A stretch of DNA of 37,530 nt from Puia dinghuensis (GTDB taxonomy: Bacteria > Bacteroidota > Bacteroidia > Chitinophagales > Chitinophagaceae): NCBI GenBank assembly GCA_026225275.1, contig JAMFSL010000069.1, positions 1 to 37,530 of the forward strand, read 5' to 3'. The notes under the pieces are model-generated. The model did not search any database and was not told the origin of the DNA. It was given only the letters and a program-made list of their open reading frames with translations. Shown piece by piece: positions 25,253-33,141 of this stretch. Position 1 is the stretch's first letter, and the number at the start of each line of letters is the position of its first letter. The position numbers and the translations under genes are program-made.

Positions 25253-25337
25253 CCCGTTAATACTCCTTTCTATCCACTTTCGTGACAACCTTCTGTATTA
25301 ACTCCTGAAGGATATTGTTGAGTAGACGGGCTTTTTT
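25253..25337 (+). promoter_or_regulatory. Possible attenuator in the helicase leader
   Basis: CCCGT (25253-25257) can pair with ACGGG (25326-25330) and ACTC (25260-25263) with GAGT (25320-25323), directly followed by CTTTTTT (25331-25337). An internal hairpin CCTTC/GAAGG lies near 25289-25311. This resembles an intrinsic terminator inside the leader. The pairing is short and its 5' arm is at the predicted transcript start, so it is tentative. Confidence 0.3.
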
Positions 25338-25358
25338 CCATTTTAAATAGTATTTATT

Positions 25359-27062
25359 TTGTCATTCAAACATCTCAATCTCATTGAGCCTTTGTTAAAG
25401 GCTTTGGATAACGAGGGCTATACGACCCCTACGCCTATCCAGGAACAGGCTATACCGATCATCCTTGACCGCAAAGATCTGTTGGGTTGTGCACAGACCG
25501 GTACCGGCAAGACGGCGGCTTTCGCATTACCTCTATTACAATTATTGTGTGAAGATACGGCCGGCATTACTGAAGAAACGCGGCCGGGTGGTCATCGTCC
25601 GATCACGGCGCTGGTGCTTACGCCCACCCGTGAACTGGCCATCCAGATCGACGAAAGCTTTGCTGCATACGGGAAGTATACGGGCATGAAGCATACCGTT
25701 ATCTTCGGCGGGGTTCCGCAGCACCAGCAAGTGCAGGCTTTACAGAAGGGCGTGGATATCCTGGTAGCGACACCGGGCAGGCTGCTCGACCTGATAGACC
25801 AGCGCTACGTCAGCCTGCAGCATATCCGGTACTTTGTGCTGGATGAGGCGGACAGGATGCTGGACATGGGTTTCATTCACGATGTGCGGAAATTGCTGAC
25901 CAAGCTTCCGGCCAAAAAACATTCGTTGTTCTTTTCGGCGACGATGCCACCGGAGATCCAAAAGCTGGCCAATACGATTCTCGTCAATCCCTCGAAGGTA
26001 GAGGTCACACCGGCTTCTACTACAGCGGAGACCGTACAGCAGTCTCTTTATTTCGTCGATAAGAAGGACAAGCGGTCTTTGCTACTGCATGTTCTGAAGG
26101 ACGGCGCCATTGGCACGGCGCTTGTCTTCACGCGTACCAAGCATGGCGCCGATAAGGTAGCCCAGGGATTGGTGCGGGCAGGTATCCGGGCGGAAGCCAT
26201 TCACGGCAACAAGTCGCAGAATGCCAGGCAGCGGGCGCTGGAGAATTTCAAGAGCCGGCACACAAGGATACTGGTGGCGACGGATATTGCGGCCAGGGGC
26301 ATCGATATCGACGAGCTGACGCATGTCATCAATTATGAGCTGCCGAATGTGCCCGAAACATATGTACATCGCATAGGCAGGACCGGCAGGGCTGGCGCCA
26401 GCGGTACCGCTCTTTCCTTCTGTGACCAGGAAGAAGGGGAATACCTGCGCGATATTCAGAAGCTGATCTCCAAAGCCATACCGGTGATTGAAGATCATCC
26501 CCACGTAATGCATGCCTCCCTCGCCATCCGGCCTTCGGTGGTGGGTACGTCTTCTGCCGCGGGCAGAGACGGATCGGGGAATGGCCGGCGTAACGGTCAG
26601 GGACATGGCAATGAACGGCGTGAAGGATCCGGCCAGCGCCGGGAAGGTTCGGGCAATGACAGACGCAATCAGGGAGCCGGTAATCAGCGCCGGGAAGGTG
26701 GAGATCAGCGCCGGGAGGCGGGAGATCAACGCCGGGATGGTGGTAATGGTCGTCGCGATGGCGGCCATCAACGCCGGGAACGGCCGGTTCAGCCTATCAA
26801 CACAGGTGACCCGATGGAGACAGCGGAGCAGCGTCTTGAACGAATCGAACGTCAGCCCGAGCCGATGGCCAAAAGACCGGAAGCACCCGTCAAACGGCCG
26901 GAGCCCATCACGCGCAAACCGGAAATCAAACGTCATGAACCAGAAGGCAGGCGCGCCGAGACGGAAGTGAAGCGCACGGAGCCTCAGCGCGATAATTCAC
27001 TGCCAAATGAAACGATTTTACCATTCAAGGTCAACCGGAGTGAGGGGGACGAAAAATGGTAG
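25359..27062 (+). CDS. rhlE: DEAD-box RNA helicase, RhlE type
   Basis: This 567-residue ATP-dependent RNA helicase has the Q motif ([12 protein letters not shown]), motif I ([11 protein letters not shown]), Ia (PTRELAIQ), II (DEAD within [13 protein letters not shown]), III (SAT), V ([11 protein letters not shown]) and VI ([10 protein letters not shown]). After about residue 395 comes a long basic tail. It first has RGG-like repeats of the QRREGG/GNDRRN type, encoded by near-repeated DNA at 26630-26790, then KRPEP-type repeats, both probably RNA-binding. I chose the TTG at 25359: an in-frame TAA lies upstream and no ATG intervenes, and [13 protein letters not shown] is the normal N-terminus. 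The family acts in ribosome assembly and RNA turnover. The long leader may carry its regulation. Confidence 0.95.
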   Translation: MSFKHLNLIEPLLKALDNEGYTTPTPIQEQAIPIILDRKDLLGCAQTGTGKTAAFALPLLQLLCEDTAGITEETRPGGHRPITALVLTPTRELAIQIDESFAAYGKYTGMKHTVIFGGVPQHQQVQALQKGVDILVATPGRLLDLIDQRYVSLQHIRYFVLDEADRMLDMGFIHDVRKLLTKLPAKKHSLFFSATMPPEIQKLANTILVNPSKVEVTPASTTAETVQQSLYFVDKKDKRSLLLHVLKDGAIGTALVFTRTKHGADKVAQGLVRAGIRAEAIHGNKSQNARQRALENFKSRHTRILVATDIAARGIDIDELTHVINYELPNVPETYVHRIGRTGRAGASGTALSFCDQEEGEYLRDIQKLISKAIPVIEDHPHVMHASLAIRPSVVGTSSAAGRDGSGNGRRNGQGHGNERREGSGQRREGSGNDRRNQGAGNQRREGGDQRREAGDQRRDGGNGRRDGGHQRRERPVQPINTGDPMETAEQRLERIERQPEPMAKRPEAPVKRPEPITRKPEIKRHEPEGRRAETEVKRTEPQRDNSLPNETILPFKVNRSEGDEKW

Positions 27063-27081
27063 AATTTGCCTAATTTGGGCA

Positions 27082-27906
27082 ATGGCAATGATCAGAAGAT
27101 ATTGGCTGCTATGGGCAGCAATGCTGCCTTCCCTGTCCGGCCACACTTCTTACCGGACAGAGGAAGGCGGTTTATTATCCGTCTTCACCAAGGTACAGTA
27201 TGAAACTTTCTTTCCGCATCATCACCTGTTGTATAGTTATGAAGCCCTGGTGAAAGCGGCCGCGACCTATCCCCTTTTCGCCGGTACCGGCGATGTAGCG
27301 GTGCGCCGGCGTGAGCTGGCCGCCTTTCTCGCGGAAGTTGCACATGAAACAACCGGCGGATGGTCGGGAGCACCAGGAGGTCTCTATGCCTGGGGGCTCT
27401 ATTATACGGAAGAGCAGGCATGCCTGGACGGGCACTGTAAACAGTATAATGTCTCCGATGGGGGTCCCTACCGGGCTGCGCCCGGAAAATCTTATTATGG
27501 CCGGGGGCCGATACAGCTGACTTATCCTTACAATTACGGGCAGGCGGGTGCTGACCTGGGGTTACCGTTGCTGGCCCGTCCCGAGTTGGTGAGCCATGAC
27601 GGGGTGATCGCCTTCCAAACGGCGCTATGGTTTTGGATGCGGGCAGATGGTTCAGAGCCTTCCTGCCATGCGGTTATGACCGGGCTGTGGCAACCGGATG
27701 CGAAAGACCGGCGGCTGGGAAGGCGACCGGGATTCGGAATGACGATCAACATCATCAATGGCAATGTAGAATGCAATAGCCGGGTGCCGGCCATCCGGAA
27801 GGAGCTGGAAGACCGGATAGGGTATTACCGGCATTTTTCCGGCTTATTACAGGTGCCGGTAGAGAAGGATTGCGATTGCGCCGGAATGGCTGCGTATACC
27901 GATTAG
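27082..27906 (+). CDS. Secreted GH19 chitinase/lysozyme-type glycoside hydrolase
   Basis: This 274-residue GH19 enzyme cleaves beta-1,4 bonds in chitin or peptidoglycan by inversion. A signal peptide (MAMIRRYWLLWAAMLPSLSG) begins at the ATG at 27082. Motifs include AEVAHETTGGW with the catalytic glutamate, YYGRGPIQLTYPYNYGQAG, AFQTALWFWM, and GFGMTINIINGNVECN. The reading frame stays open upstream to 27007 inside the helicase gene, but the signal peptide and the helicase stop at 27062 favour 27082 (or 27088). It lies 19 bp after the helicase and 26 bp before the GT87-like gene, so it may share transcripts with either. Whether the target is fungal chitin or bacterial wall cannot be told. Confidence 0.92.
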   Translation: MAMIRRYWLLWAAMLPSLSGHTSYRTEEGGLLSVFTKVQYETFFPHHHLLYSYEALVKAAATYPLFAGTGDVAVRRRELAAFLAEVAHETTGGWSGAPGGLYAWGLYYTEEQACLDGHCKQYNVSDGGPYRAAPGKSYYGRGPIQLTYPYNYGQAGADLGLPLLARPELVSHDGVIAFQTALWFWMRADGSEPSCHAVMTGLWQPDAKDRRLGRRPGFGMTINIINGNVECNSRVPAIRKELEDRIGYYRHFSGLLQVPVEKDCDCAGMAAYTD

Positions 27907-27932
27907 AAATTCAACGTATTCACACTAACACT

Positions 27933-29132
27933 ATGAACCTGACTAAGGCTAATCTAATCAGGACCTGGCAATCCAGGAGTCTTTCCATCGTACTGTTCGC
28001 TTATGTATTGATATCCGTCCTTGCCGCTGTGCAGGGGCTGACGGCAGGTCCGAAGACCTATATTCCGGGAGGGCGGCCTTATATCGATTATAATAATTTC
28101 CGCATTTTTAAATTCTCTTTCTATCACCTGATCCAGGGTAAGGATATCTATCAGCTGTTCCCGGACGATCACTGGGACCTGTATAAATATAGTCCGGGGT
28201 TCGCGCTGTGTTTTGGGTTGTTGTCGTGGATGCCGGATATCATAGGGCTCTTATTGTGGAACCTCATCAACTCACTGTGTCTGTATGCGGGTGTGCGATT
28301 ATTGCCTGGCATCAGTGATGAAAAAAAGAGCTGGATCCTGCTGTTCTGCCTGCTGGAAATGTTATTATCGATACAAAACACCCAAAGTAACGGGCTCATG
28401 GCCGGCCTAACAGTTATGGCCTTTGCGCTGGCCGAACGTCGCAATTACTTTCTTTCAACCCTTTGTGTTGTTTTCTCGTTCTATATTAAAATATACGGTG
28501 CGGCGGCGTTTGTCCTCTACCTGTTTTATCCGGACAAGCTCCGGTTGGCGGGATGGTCGCTGTTCTGGATGTTGTTTTTTGCGCTGCTGCCGCTGTTGGT
28601 GGTTGACAGTCACCAGCTGATGTTGCTTTACCGCAGTTGGCTGCATCTGTTGTTAAACGATCGATCTGCCTCTACCGGGTTGTCCGTGATGGGCATCCTG
28701 GTCAGTTGGTGGCATCTGGATGCTGCCAAGAATATAGTGACGGGGGCAGGTATTATATTGTTCTTATTACCGCTGGTTTATGTGCGACATTATCGGGATT
28801 TGCATTTCCGGTTATTATATCTCGCGAATCTGCTGATCTGGATGGTGATCTTCAATCACAAGGCCGAATCGCCGACTTTCGTCATCGTCATGGCCGGGAT
28901 CGGGATATGGTATTTTTCACGGCAACCCGATGTAATGGACAAGGTATTAATGATCCTGTCGTTCTTGCTGATCACCATGTCTGTTTCGGATCTGGTGCCG
29001 GCTGCGGTCCGGAATGATTTTATCCGGCCTTATGGCATCAAGGCGGTGATGGCGATTGTCATATGGTGCAGGATCTTGTATGAACAAATGACTTTTCGCG
29101 AACGGGCCGTTGGTTCGTCCGTTGAGAGATGA
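27933..29132 (+). CDS. GT87-like integral-membrane glycosyltransferase (DUF2029)
   Basis: This 399-residue, very hydrophobic protein with about 9-10 membrane helices resembles the GT87/DUF2029 family, whose known actinobacterial members are polyprenyl-phosphate-mannose-dependent mannosyltransferases. Visible family-like stretches are YIDYNNFRIFKFSFYHLIQG with KDIYQLF, YKYSPGFALCFG, and QNTQSNGLMAGLTVMAF. The start is the ATG at 27933; the frame is open further upstream over the GH19 gene. Its TGA overlaps the ATG of the UbiA gene (29129) by 4 bp, so the two are probably translationally coupled. That coupling suggests it may glycosylate the product of the following genes or a lipid carrier. 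This link is inference; the sugar and acceptor are unknown. Confidence 0.83.
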   Translation: MNLTKANLIRTWQSRSLSIVLFAYVLISVLAAVQGLTAGPKTYIPGGRPYIDYNNFRIFKFSFYHLIQGKDIYQLFPDDHWDLYKYSPGFALCFGLLSWMPDIIGLLLWNLINSLCLYAGVRLLPGISDEKKSWILLFCLLEMLLSIQNTQSNGLMAGLTVMAFALAERRNYFLSTLCVVFSFYIKIYGAAAFVLYLFYPDKLRLAGWSLFWMLFFALLPLLVVDSHQLMLLYRSWLHLLLNDRSASTGLSVMGILVSWWHLDAAKNIVTGAGIILFLLPLVYVRHYRDLHFRLLYLANLLIWMVIFNHKAESPTFVIVMAGIGIWYFSRQPDVMDKVLMILSFLLITMSVSDLVPAAVRNDFIRPYGIKAVMAIVIWCRILYEQMTFRERAVGSSVER

Positions 29133-30016
29133 AAAATATGGAAAGATTCCAACGCTCGACATTACAGCTGTTACGACTACCCTTCTCTTTTTTCCTGATG
29201 CCGGTATACTGGTTTGCACTGAGCCAGGTGGTGGGCCGGGATTGGTGCCGGGCGTTGCTGATCTTTATTATTCTGCATGTGCTGGTCTATCCTGCCAGCA
29301 ATGGATACAACAGTTATATGGACCGGGATACCGGACCGATCGGCGGGGTAGCGAATCCCCTGCAGCCTACGCGGCAGCTGTATACGGTCACGCTGGTAAT
29401 GGATGGGCTGGCTTTGTTGCTGGGTCTTTTCATCGGGCTGTATTTTACTGCGGGGCTGCTATGTTATATCCTGGCATCGAAGGCGTATAGCTGGCGGCGG
29501 ATCAGGCTGAAAAAATATCCGTTTGCCGGCTATCTGACAGTCATCAGCTGTCAGGGAGCGTTGGTGTTCCTTCTGGTATATCAGGGCAGTCATTCTGCTG
29601 CCAGTGCGTGGGTCGGGCTGCAAGGGACCGGAGAGGCGATGCTGGCCTGTTCGCTATTGCTTGGCGGGTTCTATCCACTGACGCAGATCTATCAGCATGA
29701 GGCGGATCGCAGGGACGGAGTGAGAACGCTGAGCCAGGTATTGGGATATAGAGGCAGTTTTGTATTTACCGGGATCGTTTACGGCATTGCTGTTGTCTTA
29801 TTGGCCGATTATTTTCTTTCCACGCTTCAGGTGACAGAATTTTGTGTATTGGCAACCTGCATGCTACCAGTCGTCGTTTACTTCCTCATATGGGCCGTAA
29901 AAGTGTGGAAAGATCCGGCCCAGGCCAATTTTTCCAATACGATGCGGATGAACCTACTGGCCTCGGTATGCACTAATGCGGGTTTTATTGCCGTATTGGT
30001 CATAGAAGGAATGTAA
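29129..30016 (+). CDS. UbiA-family membrane prenyltransferase
   Basis: This 295-residue protein with about 8-9 membrane helices belongs to the UbiA superfamily, which joins prenyl diphosphates to aromatic or other acceptors. The first Asp-rich site reads NGYNSYMDRDTG (about residues 56-67) and the second YQHEADRRDGVRTL (about 190-203). These are recognisable versions of the diphosphate/Mg-binding motifs, though the first departs from the textbook NDxxDxxxD by having Asn in the middle. It overlaps the GT87-like gene by 4 bp and lies 57 bp before the type III PKS gene. In this setting a prenyl transfer to a polyketide-derived phenol is plausible. MenA- or UbiA-like quinone synthesis is the main alternative. 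Confidence 0.87.
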   Translation: MKNMERFQRSTLQLLRLPFSFFLMPVYWFALSQVVGRDWCRALLIFIILHVLVYPASNGYNSYMDRDTGPIGGVANPLQPTRQLYTVTLVMDGLALLLGLFIGLYFTAGLLCYILASKAYSWRRIRLKKYPFAGYLTVISCQGALVFLLVYQGSHSAASAWVGLQGTGEAMLACSLLLGGFYPLTQIYQHEADRRDGVRTLSQVLGYRGSFVFTGIVYGIAVVLLADYFLSTLQVTEFCVLATCMLPVVVYFLIWAVKVWKDPAQANFSNTMRMNLLASVCTNAGFIAVLVIEGM

Positions 30017-30027
30017 GGGTCTGGTCT

Positions 30028-30035
30028 CATCTTTG
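30028..30035 (+). promoter_or_regulatory. Possible internal promoter before the type III PKS gene
   Basis: CATCTTTG, followed by C, differs from TAnnTTTG only at the first base. It lies in the 57-bp UbiA-PKS gap, about 40 bp before the PKS start. No clear -33 element is seen. Confidence 0.3.
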
Positions 30036-30073
30036 CAGCTATTGAATACGTATATAAATCAAGCACATCCATT

Positions 30074-31165
30074 TTGAGCAAGCTCATTTCCATCGGAACA
30101 GCAGTTCCCGCCTATCAACACCGCCAGAGCGATATTCTTCCGTTCATGCAACGAATTTATGCTTTGGAGAATCAAGCTAACAGAAAGTTAAAGTTCCTTT
30201 ATCAGCAGAGCGGCATTGAAGCGCGGTATTCGGTCATCCCGGACTATTCCCGGTCCATCACCGAGTGGGAGTTTTATCCGCCGACAGAGAATCTGGAACC
30301 TTTCCCGTCTTTGGAATTGAGAATGCAATGGTATCGACAATTTGCAGCGCCGTTGTCGATGCAGGCGATCCATCGCTGTCTGGAAGGGCAGCTGGATCCT
30401 TCCTCTATTACGCATCTGATCACGGTGAGTTGTACGGGGATGAGTGCTCCGGGGCTCGATCTGGAGTTGGTGGAGGCGTTGGGTCTGCCGCCGGTTGTAT
30501 TCAGGACTTCGGTGAATTTTATGGGTTGTTATGCCGCCGTACATGCATTAAAGCTGGCCGATGCGCTGGCAAAGTCCTCTCCTGGAGCCAGGATATTGAT
30601 CGTCTGTACAGAACTATGCACGCTGCACTTTCAGCAGGAGGGTACAGTAGACAATATGTTGTCAAGCCTGCTGTTTGCCGACGGATCTGCCGCGGCGTTG
30701 GTCGTATCGGATGATCATCCGGGTAAAGGATTGAGGTTGAGGGATTTCTATTCCGAAATCGTGCCGGAGGGCAAAAGGGCGATGACCTGGGATATGTCTT
30801 CTTCCGGCTTTCGGATGACACTGACCAGTTATGTGACGGATCTGATCAGGGCCGATTTTGATGGTCTGGTCGGCAACGCCCTGAAAAAAAGCGGACTGGG
30901 CCGGGACGATATCAGTCACTGGTGTGTGCACCCGGGCGGTAAAAAGATACTGGACTCTATTTATAAGAGTCTTGGTTTTACCAATGGGCATCTGGATGAT
31001 AGCTACGCGATCCTGAAGGAATATGGAAATATGTCTTCTCCTACCATCCTCTTTGTCCTGCAGCGGATCATGAAACAACTGGACTATAGTCAGCCAAATT
31101 GTATATTCGGTGCTGCATTCGGCCCGGGTCTTACGATGGAGACATTTATCGTAGAAACAAATTAG
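30074..31165 (+). CDS. Type III polyketide synthase (chalcone synthase-like)
   Basis: This 363-residue ketosynthase homodimer is of the chalcone/alkylresorcinol synthase type, which extends an acyl-CoA starter with malonyl-CoA and cyclises the product. The Cys-His-Asn triad is visible: C152 in SVNFMGCYAAVHAL, H286 in WCVHPGGKKILD, and N319 in KEYGNMSSPTILFVL. The conserved VSCTGMSAPGLDLELVEALG and AAFGPGLTMETF segments are present. The start is probably the TTG at 30074, since no ATG is in frame just upstream and SKLISIGTAVPAY is a normal N-terminus. The methyltransferase gene starts 1 bp after its stop. The presence of His in a VHPGG context and of GNMSS separates it from FabH. Alkylpyrones or alkylresorcinols are the expected products. 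Confidence 0.93.
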   Translation: MSKLISIGTAVPAYQHRQSDILPFMQRIYALENQANRKLKFLYQQSGIEARYSVIPDYSRSITEWEFYPPTENLEPFPSLELRMQWYRQFAAPLSMQAIHRCLEGQLDPSSITHLITVSCTGMSAPGLDLELVEALGLPPVVFRTSVNFMGCYAAVHALKLADALAKSSPGARILIVCTELCTLHFQQEGTVDNMLSSLLFADGSAAALVVSDDHPGKGLRLRDFYSEIVPEGKRAMTWDMSSSGFRMTLTSYVTDLIRADFDGLVGNALKKSGLGRDDISHWCVHPGGKKILDSIYKSLGFTNGHLDDSYAILKEYGNMSSPTILFVLQRIMKQLDYSQPNCIFGAAFGPGLTMETFIVETN

Positions 31166-31166
31166 C

Positions 31167-31904
31167 ATGAAAATCAGTTATGCCAAAAGGAGCGCCGAGA
31201 AGGAGCTGCTGGACCGGGACGATATCCCTTTTGCGGATATAGAGCGGAACATGCATGAACTGGATTTCATCAATACCTGGCTGGGGGGGCACCGGATCAG
31301 CATCAGAGGGTTGAAAAGGTTGCTGGGGGGTCGTCAGCGGATAACGGTTTGTGAGATCGGGTGTGGCGGCGGTGACAATCTCAGAGCATTGAGCCTTTAT
31401 TGCCACCGGTGGGGCATAGAAATAGAGGTGATCGGCGTCGACAACAATGCGCAGTGTATTGCGGTGGCCAGGGAAAAATGGCGGGGTGGTCATGCGGAAT
31501 GGGTGTATGCGGATTATCGGAAAGTGATATTTGATAAGCGGAGGCCGGATATCATTTTTTCTTCCCTTTTTTGTCATCATTTTACGGATGAAGAATTGAT
31601 CTATATGCTACGCTGGATGGAGAAAAATGCCGGCGCCGGATGGTACATCAATGATCTGCAACGGCATCCTGTGGCTTATCATGCTATTCGGCTGCTGACG
31701 AAATGGTGGTCGAGGTCATATCTTGTTAAAAATGACGCTCCACTTTCTGTTTTGCGGGGTTTCACCCGGGAAGAATGGGAAAAGTTATTAGAGCAGGCCG
31801 GCGTGACCGGGTGTTCGCTGGAGTGGAAATGGGCTTTTCGGTGGCTTTTATCCAAGTCTACCGATTCCGGACTGAGGGTCATCCGTACGGGGAATTATTC
31901 TTAA
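31167..31904 (+). CDS. Class I SAM-dependent methyltransferase
   Basis: This 245-residue soluble methyltransferase has SAM motif I, VCEIGCGGGDNLRAL (about residues 64-78), an acidic residue ending the second strand (VIGVDNNA) and a post-motif stretch DIIFSSLFCHHF. No membrane segment is visible. It begins 1 bp after the PKS stop and ends 8 bp before the oxidoreductase, so the three are almost certainly co-transcribed. By analogy with SrsB of Streptomyces griseus, which methylates type III PKS-derived phenolic lipids, it may O- or C-methylate the PKS product. Similar methyltransferases next to a UbiA gene also occur in quinone pathways. Confidence 0.88.
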   Translation: MKISYAKRSAEKELLDRDDIPFADIERNMHELDFINTWLGGHRISIRGLKRLLGGRQRITVCEIGCGGGDNLRALSLYCHRWGIEIEVIGVDNNAQCIAVAREKWRGGHAEWVYADYRKVIFDKRRPDIIFSSLFCHHFTDEELIYMLRWMEKNAGAGWYINDLQRHPVAYHAIRLLTKWWSRSYLVKNDAPLSVLRGFTREEWEKLLEQAGVTGCSLEWKWAFRWLLSKSTDSGLRVIRTGNYS

Positions 31905-31912
31905 TCTACAAT

Positions 31913-33079
31913 ATGGAGGAGACTTCAGGCGCAGGAGATCTGGCTAAAAGCGGGCATTATGACGTCATTATAGCTGGCGGCGGGCTGGCCGGGTTGGCGC
32001 TGTCCATCCAGTTAGCCAGGGCCGGATATGCGGTAGCGCTGTTCGAGAAAGAGCGTTATCCCTACCACAAGGTCTGCGGGGAGTATATCAGTCTGGAAAG
32101 TTGGAATTTCCTGGAAGAACTGGGTCTGCCGCTGAGCGACTGGAACCTGCCTATTATCAGAAGATTGCTCTTGTCAGCGCCTGATGGAAGGGCCATCGAG
32201 CAGGAGTTGCCGCTGGGTGGGTTTGGCATCAGCCGATATAAGATAGATGCCGAACTGGCCGCTATTGCGCGGTCGGCGGGGGTTGCGCTATGGGAGTCCG
32301 TAAGGGTGACCGATATAGTGTTTGAAAGATCATTGTTCGATGTAAAGACCAGTGCAGGGAATTTCTCGGCTACGGTAGCCTGTGGTACGTACGGTAAGCG
32401 TAGCAACCTGGACATCAAATGGAAGAGAAATTTTATCCGGAAGAAGTCCAACTATCTCAACAACTATATAGGGGTGAAATATCATGTGCAGGCGGACATC
32501 GAGGATGATCTGATCGGTCTGCATCATTTTAAGGATGGTTATTGCGGCATTTCCCGGATAGAAGAGGGTCGTTGTTGTCTTTGTTATATGACTACGGCGG
32601 GAAATCTCCGGAAGAGCGGAAATTCCATTTCCGATATGGAGAACAATATTTTGCGGAAAAATCCGCTGCTGGATAAGATCTTTGCATCTTCCGTCTTCCT
32701 CTTTCCGCAGCCGTTGACCATTTCGCAGATCAGCTTCGAGAAAAGGACGCAGGTGGAAAATCATTTGTTGTTTGTCGGCGACGCGGCCGGCATGGCCCCT
32801 CCCCTGGCGGGCAATGGAATGAGTATGGGCTTACATGGTAGTAAGATTGCCTTTCAATGCATCGATACTTTTTTAAAGGGGCAGATAGCCCGTTATGAGA
32901 TGGAACAGGAGTATATCGACCGCTGGAACAGGCAATTCGGCCGGCGGTTATGGATGGGACGATTATTGCAGCGCTGGTTTAGCAGTTCCACACGTACGAA
33001 ACTTTTACTATATTCGCTAAAACCTTTTCCCAGGTTAATTTCTTTTCTGATCCGTCAGACGCACGGTCAGCCATTTTAG
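31913..33079 (+). CDS. FAD-dependent oxidoreductase (hydroxylase or geranylgeranyl-reductase-like)
   Basis: This 388-residue flavoprotein has the Rossmann FAD site at its N-terminus (IIAGGGLAGLALSIQLARAG, then LFEKERYPYHKVCGEYIS) and the second FAD motif VGDAAGMAPPLAGNGMSMGL near residue 285. The KVCGE motif and overall shape fit the geranylgeranyl reductase/halogenase branch of the group A flavoprotein superfamily; the WxWxIP motif of halogenases is absent. Candidate jobs are aromatic hydroxylation of the PKS product, as SrsC does, or reduction of a prenyl chain added by the UbiA enzyme. I chose the ATG at 31913 because MEETSGAGDLAKSGHYD leads directly into the FAD fold; the upstream part overlaps the methyltransferase. 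Confidence 0.88.
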   Translation: MEETSGAGDLAKSGHYDVIIAGGGLAGLALSIQLARAGYAVALFEKERYPYHKVCGEYISLESWNFLEELGLPLSDWNLPIIRRLLLSAPDGRAIEQELPLGGFGISRYKIDAELAAIARSAGVALWESVRVTDIVFERSLFDVKTSAGNFSATVACGTYGKRSNLDIKWKRNFIRKKSNYLNNYIGVKYHVQADIEDDLIGLHHFKDGYCGISRIEEGRCCLCYMTTAGNLRKSGNSISDMENNILRKNPLLDKIFASSVFLFPQPLTISQISFEKRTQVENHLLFVGDAAGMAPPLAGNGMSMGLHGSKIAFQCIDTFLKGQIARYEMEQEYIDRWNRQFGRRLWMGRLLQRWFSSSTRTKLLLYSLKPFPRLISFLIRQTHGQPF

Positions 33080-33141
33080 CCCTCGACTTTATCCCGCCGA
33101 AAGACCCATCAATCTTGGATCGTTTAAACTGAACGGCAAAA

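Larger units (their letters stand above)
24776..25358. other. 583-bp protein-free stretch holding a candidate RNA gene and the helicase leader
   Basis: There is no credible protein gene here. From left to right it holds the candidate structured RNA on the minus strand (24806-25084), its -7 element (25090-25097), an AT-rich stretch (about 25100-25160), and the promoter and leader of the RNA helicase gene (25243-25358). Confidence 0.7.

Noticed and set aside
26630-26790. Short regular repeats that could suggest a CRISPR array
   Set aside because: They are in frame, encode RGG-like repeats of the helicase tail, and lack constant repeats with unique spacers of even length.
30074-31165. Reading the PKS as FabH or another beta-ketoacyl synthase III
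   Set aside because: The GNMSS and VHPGG contexts, and the VSCTGMSAPG segment, are typical of chalcone-type synthases.
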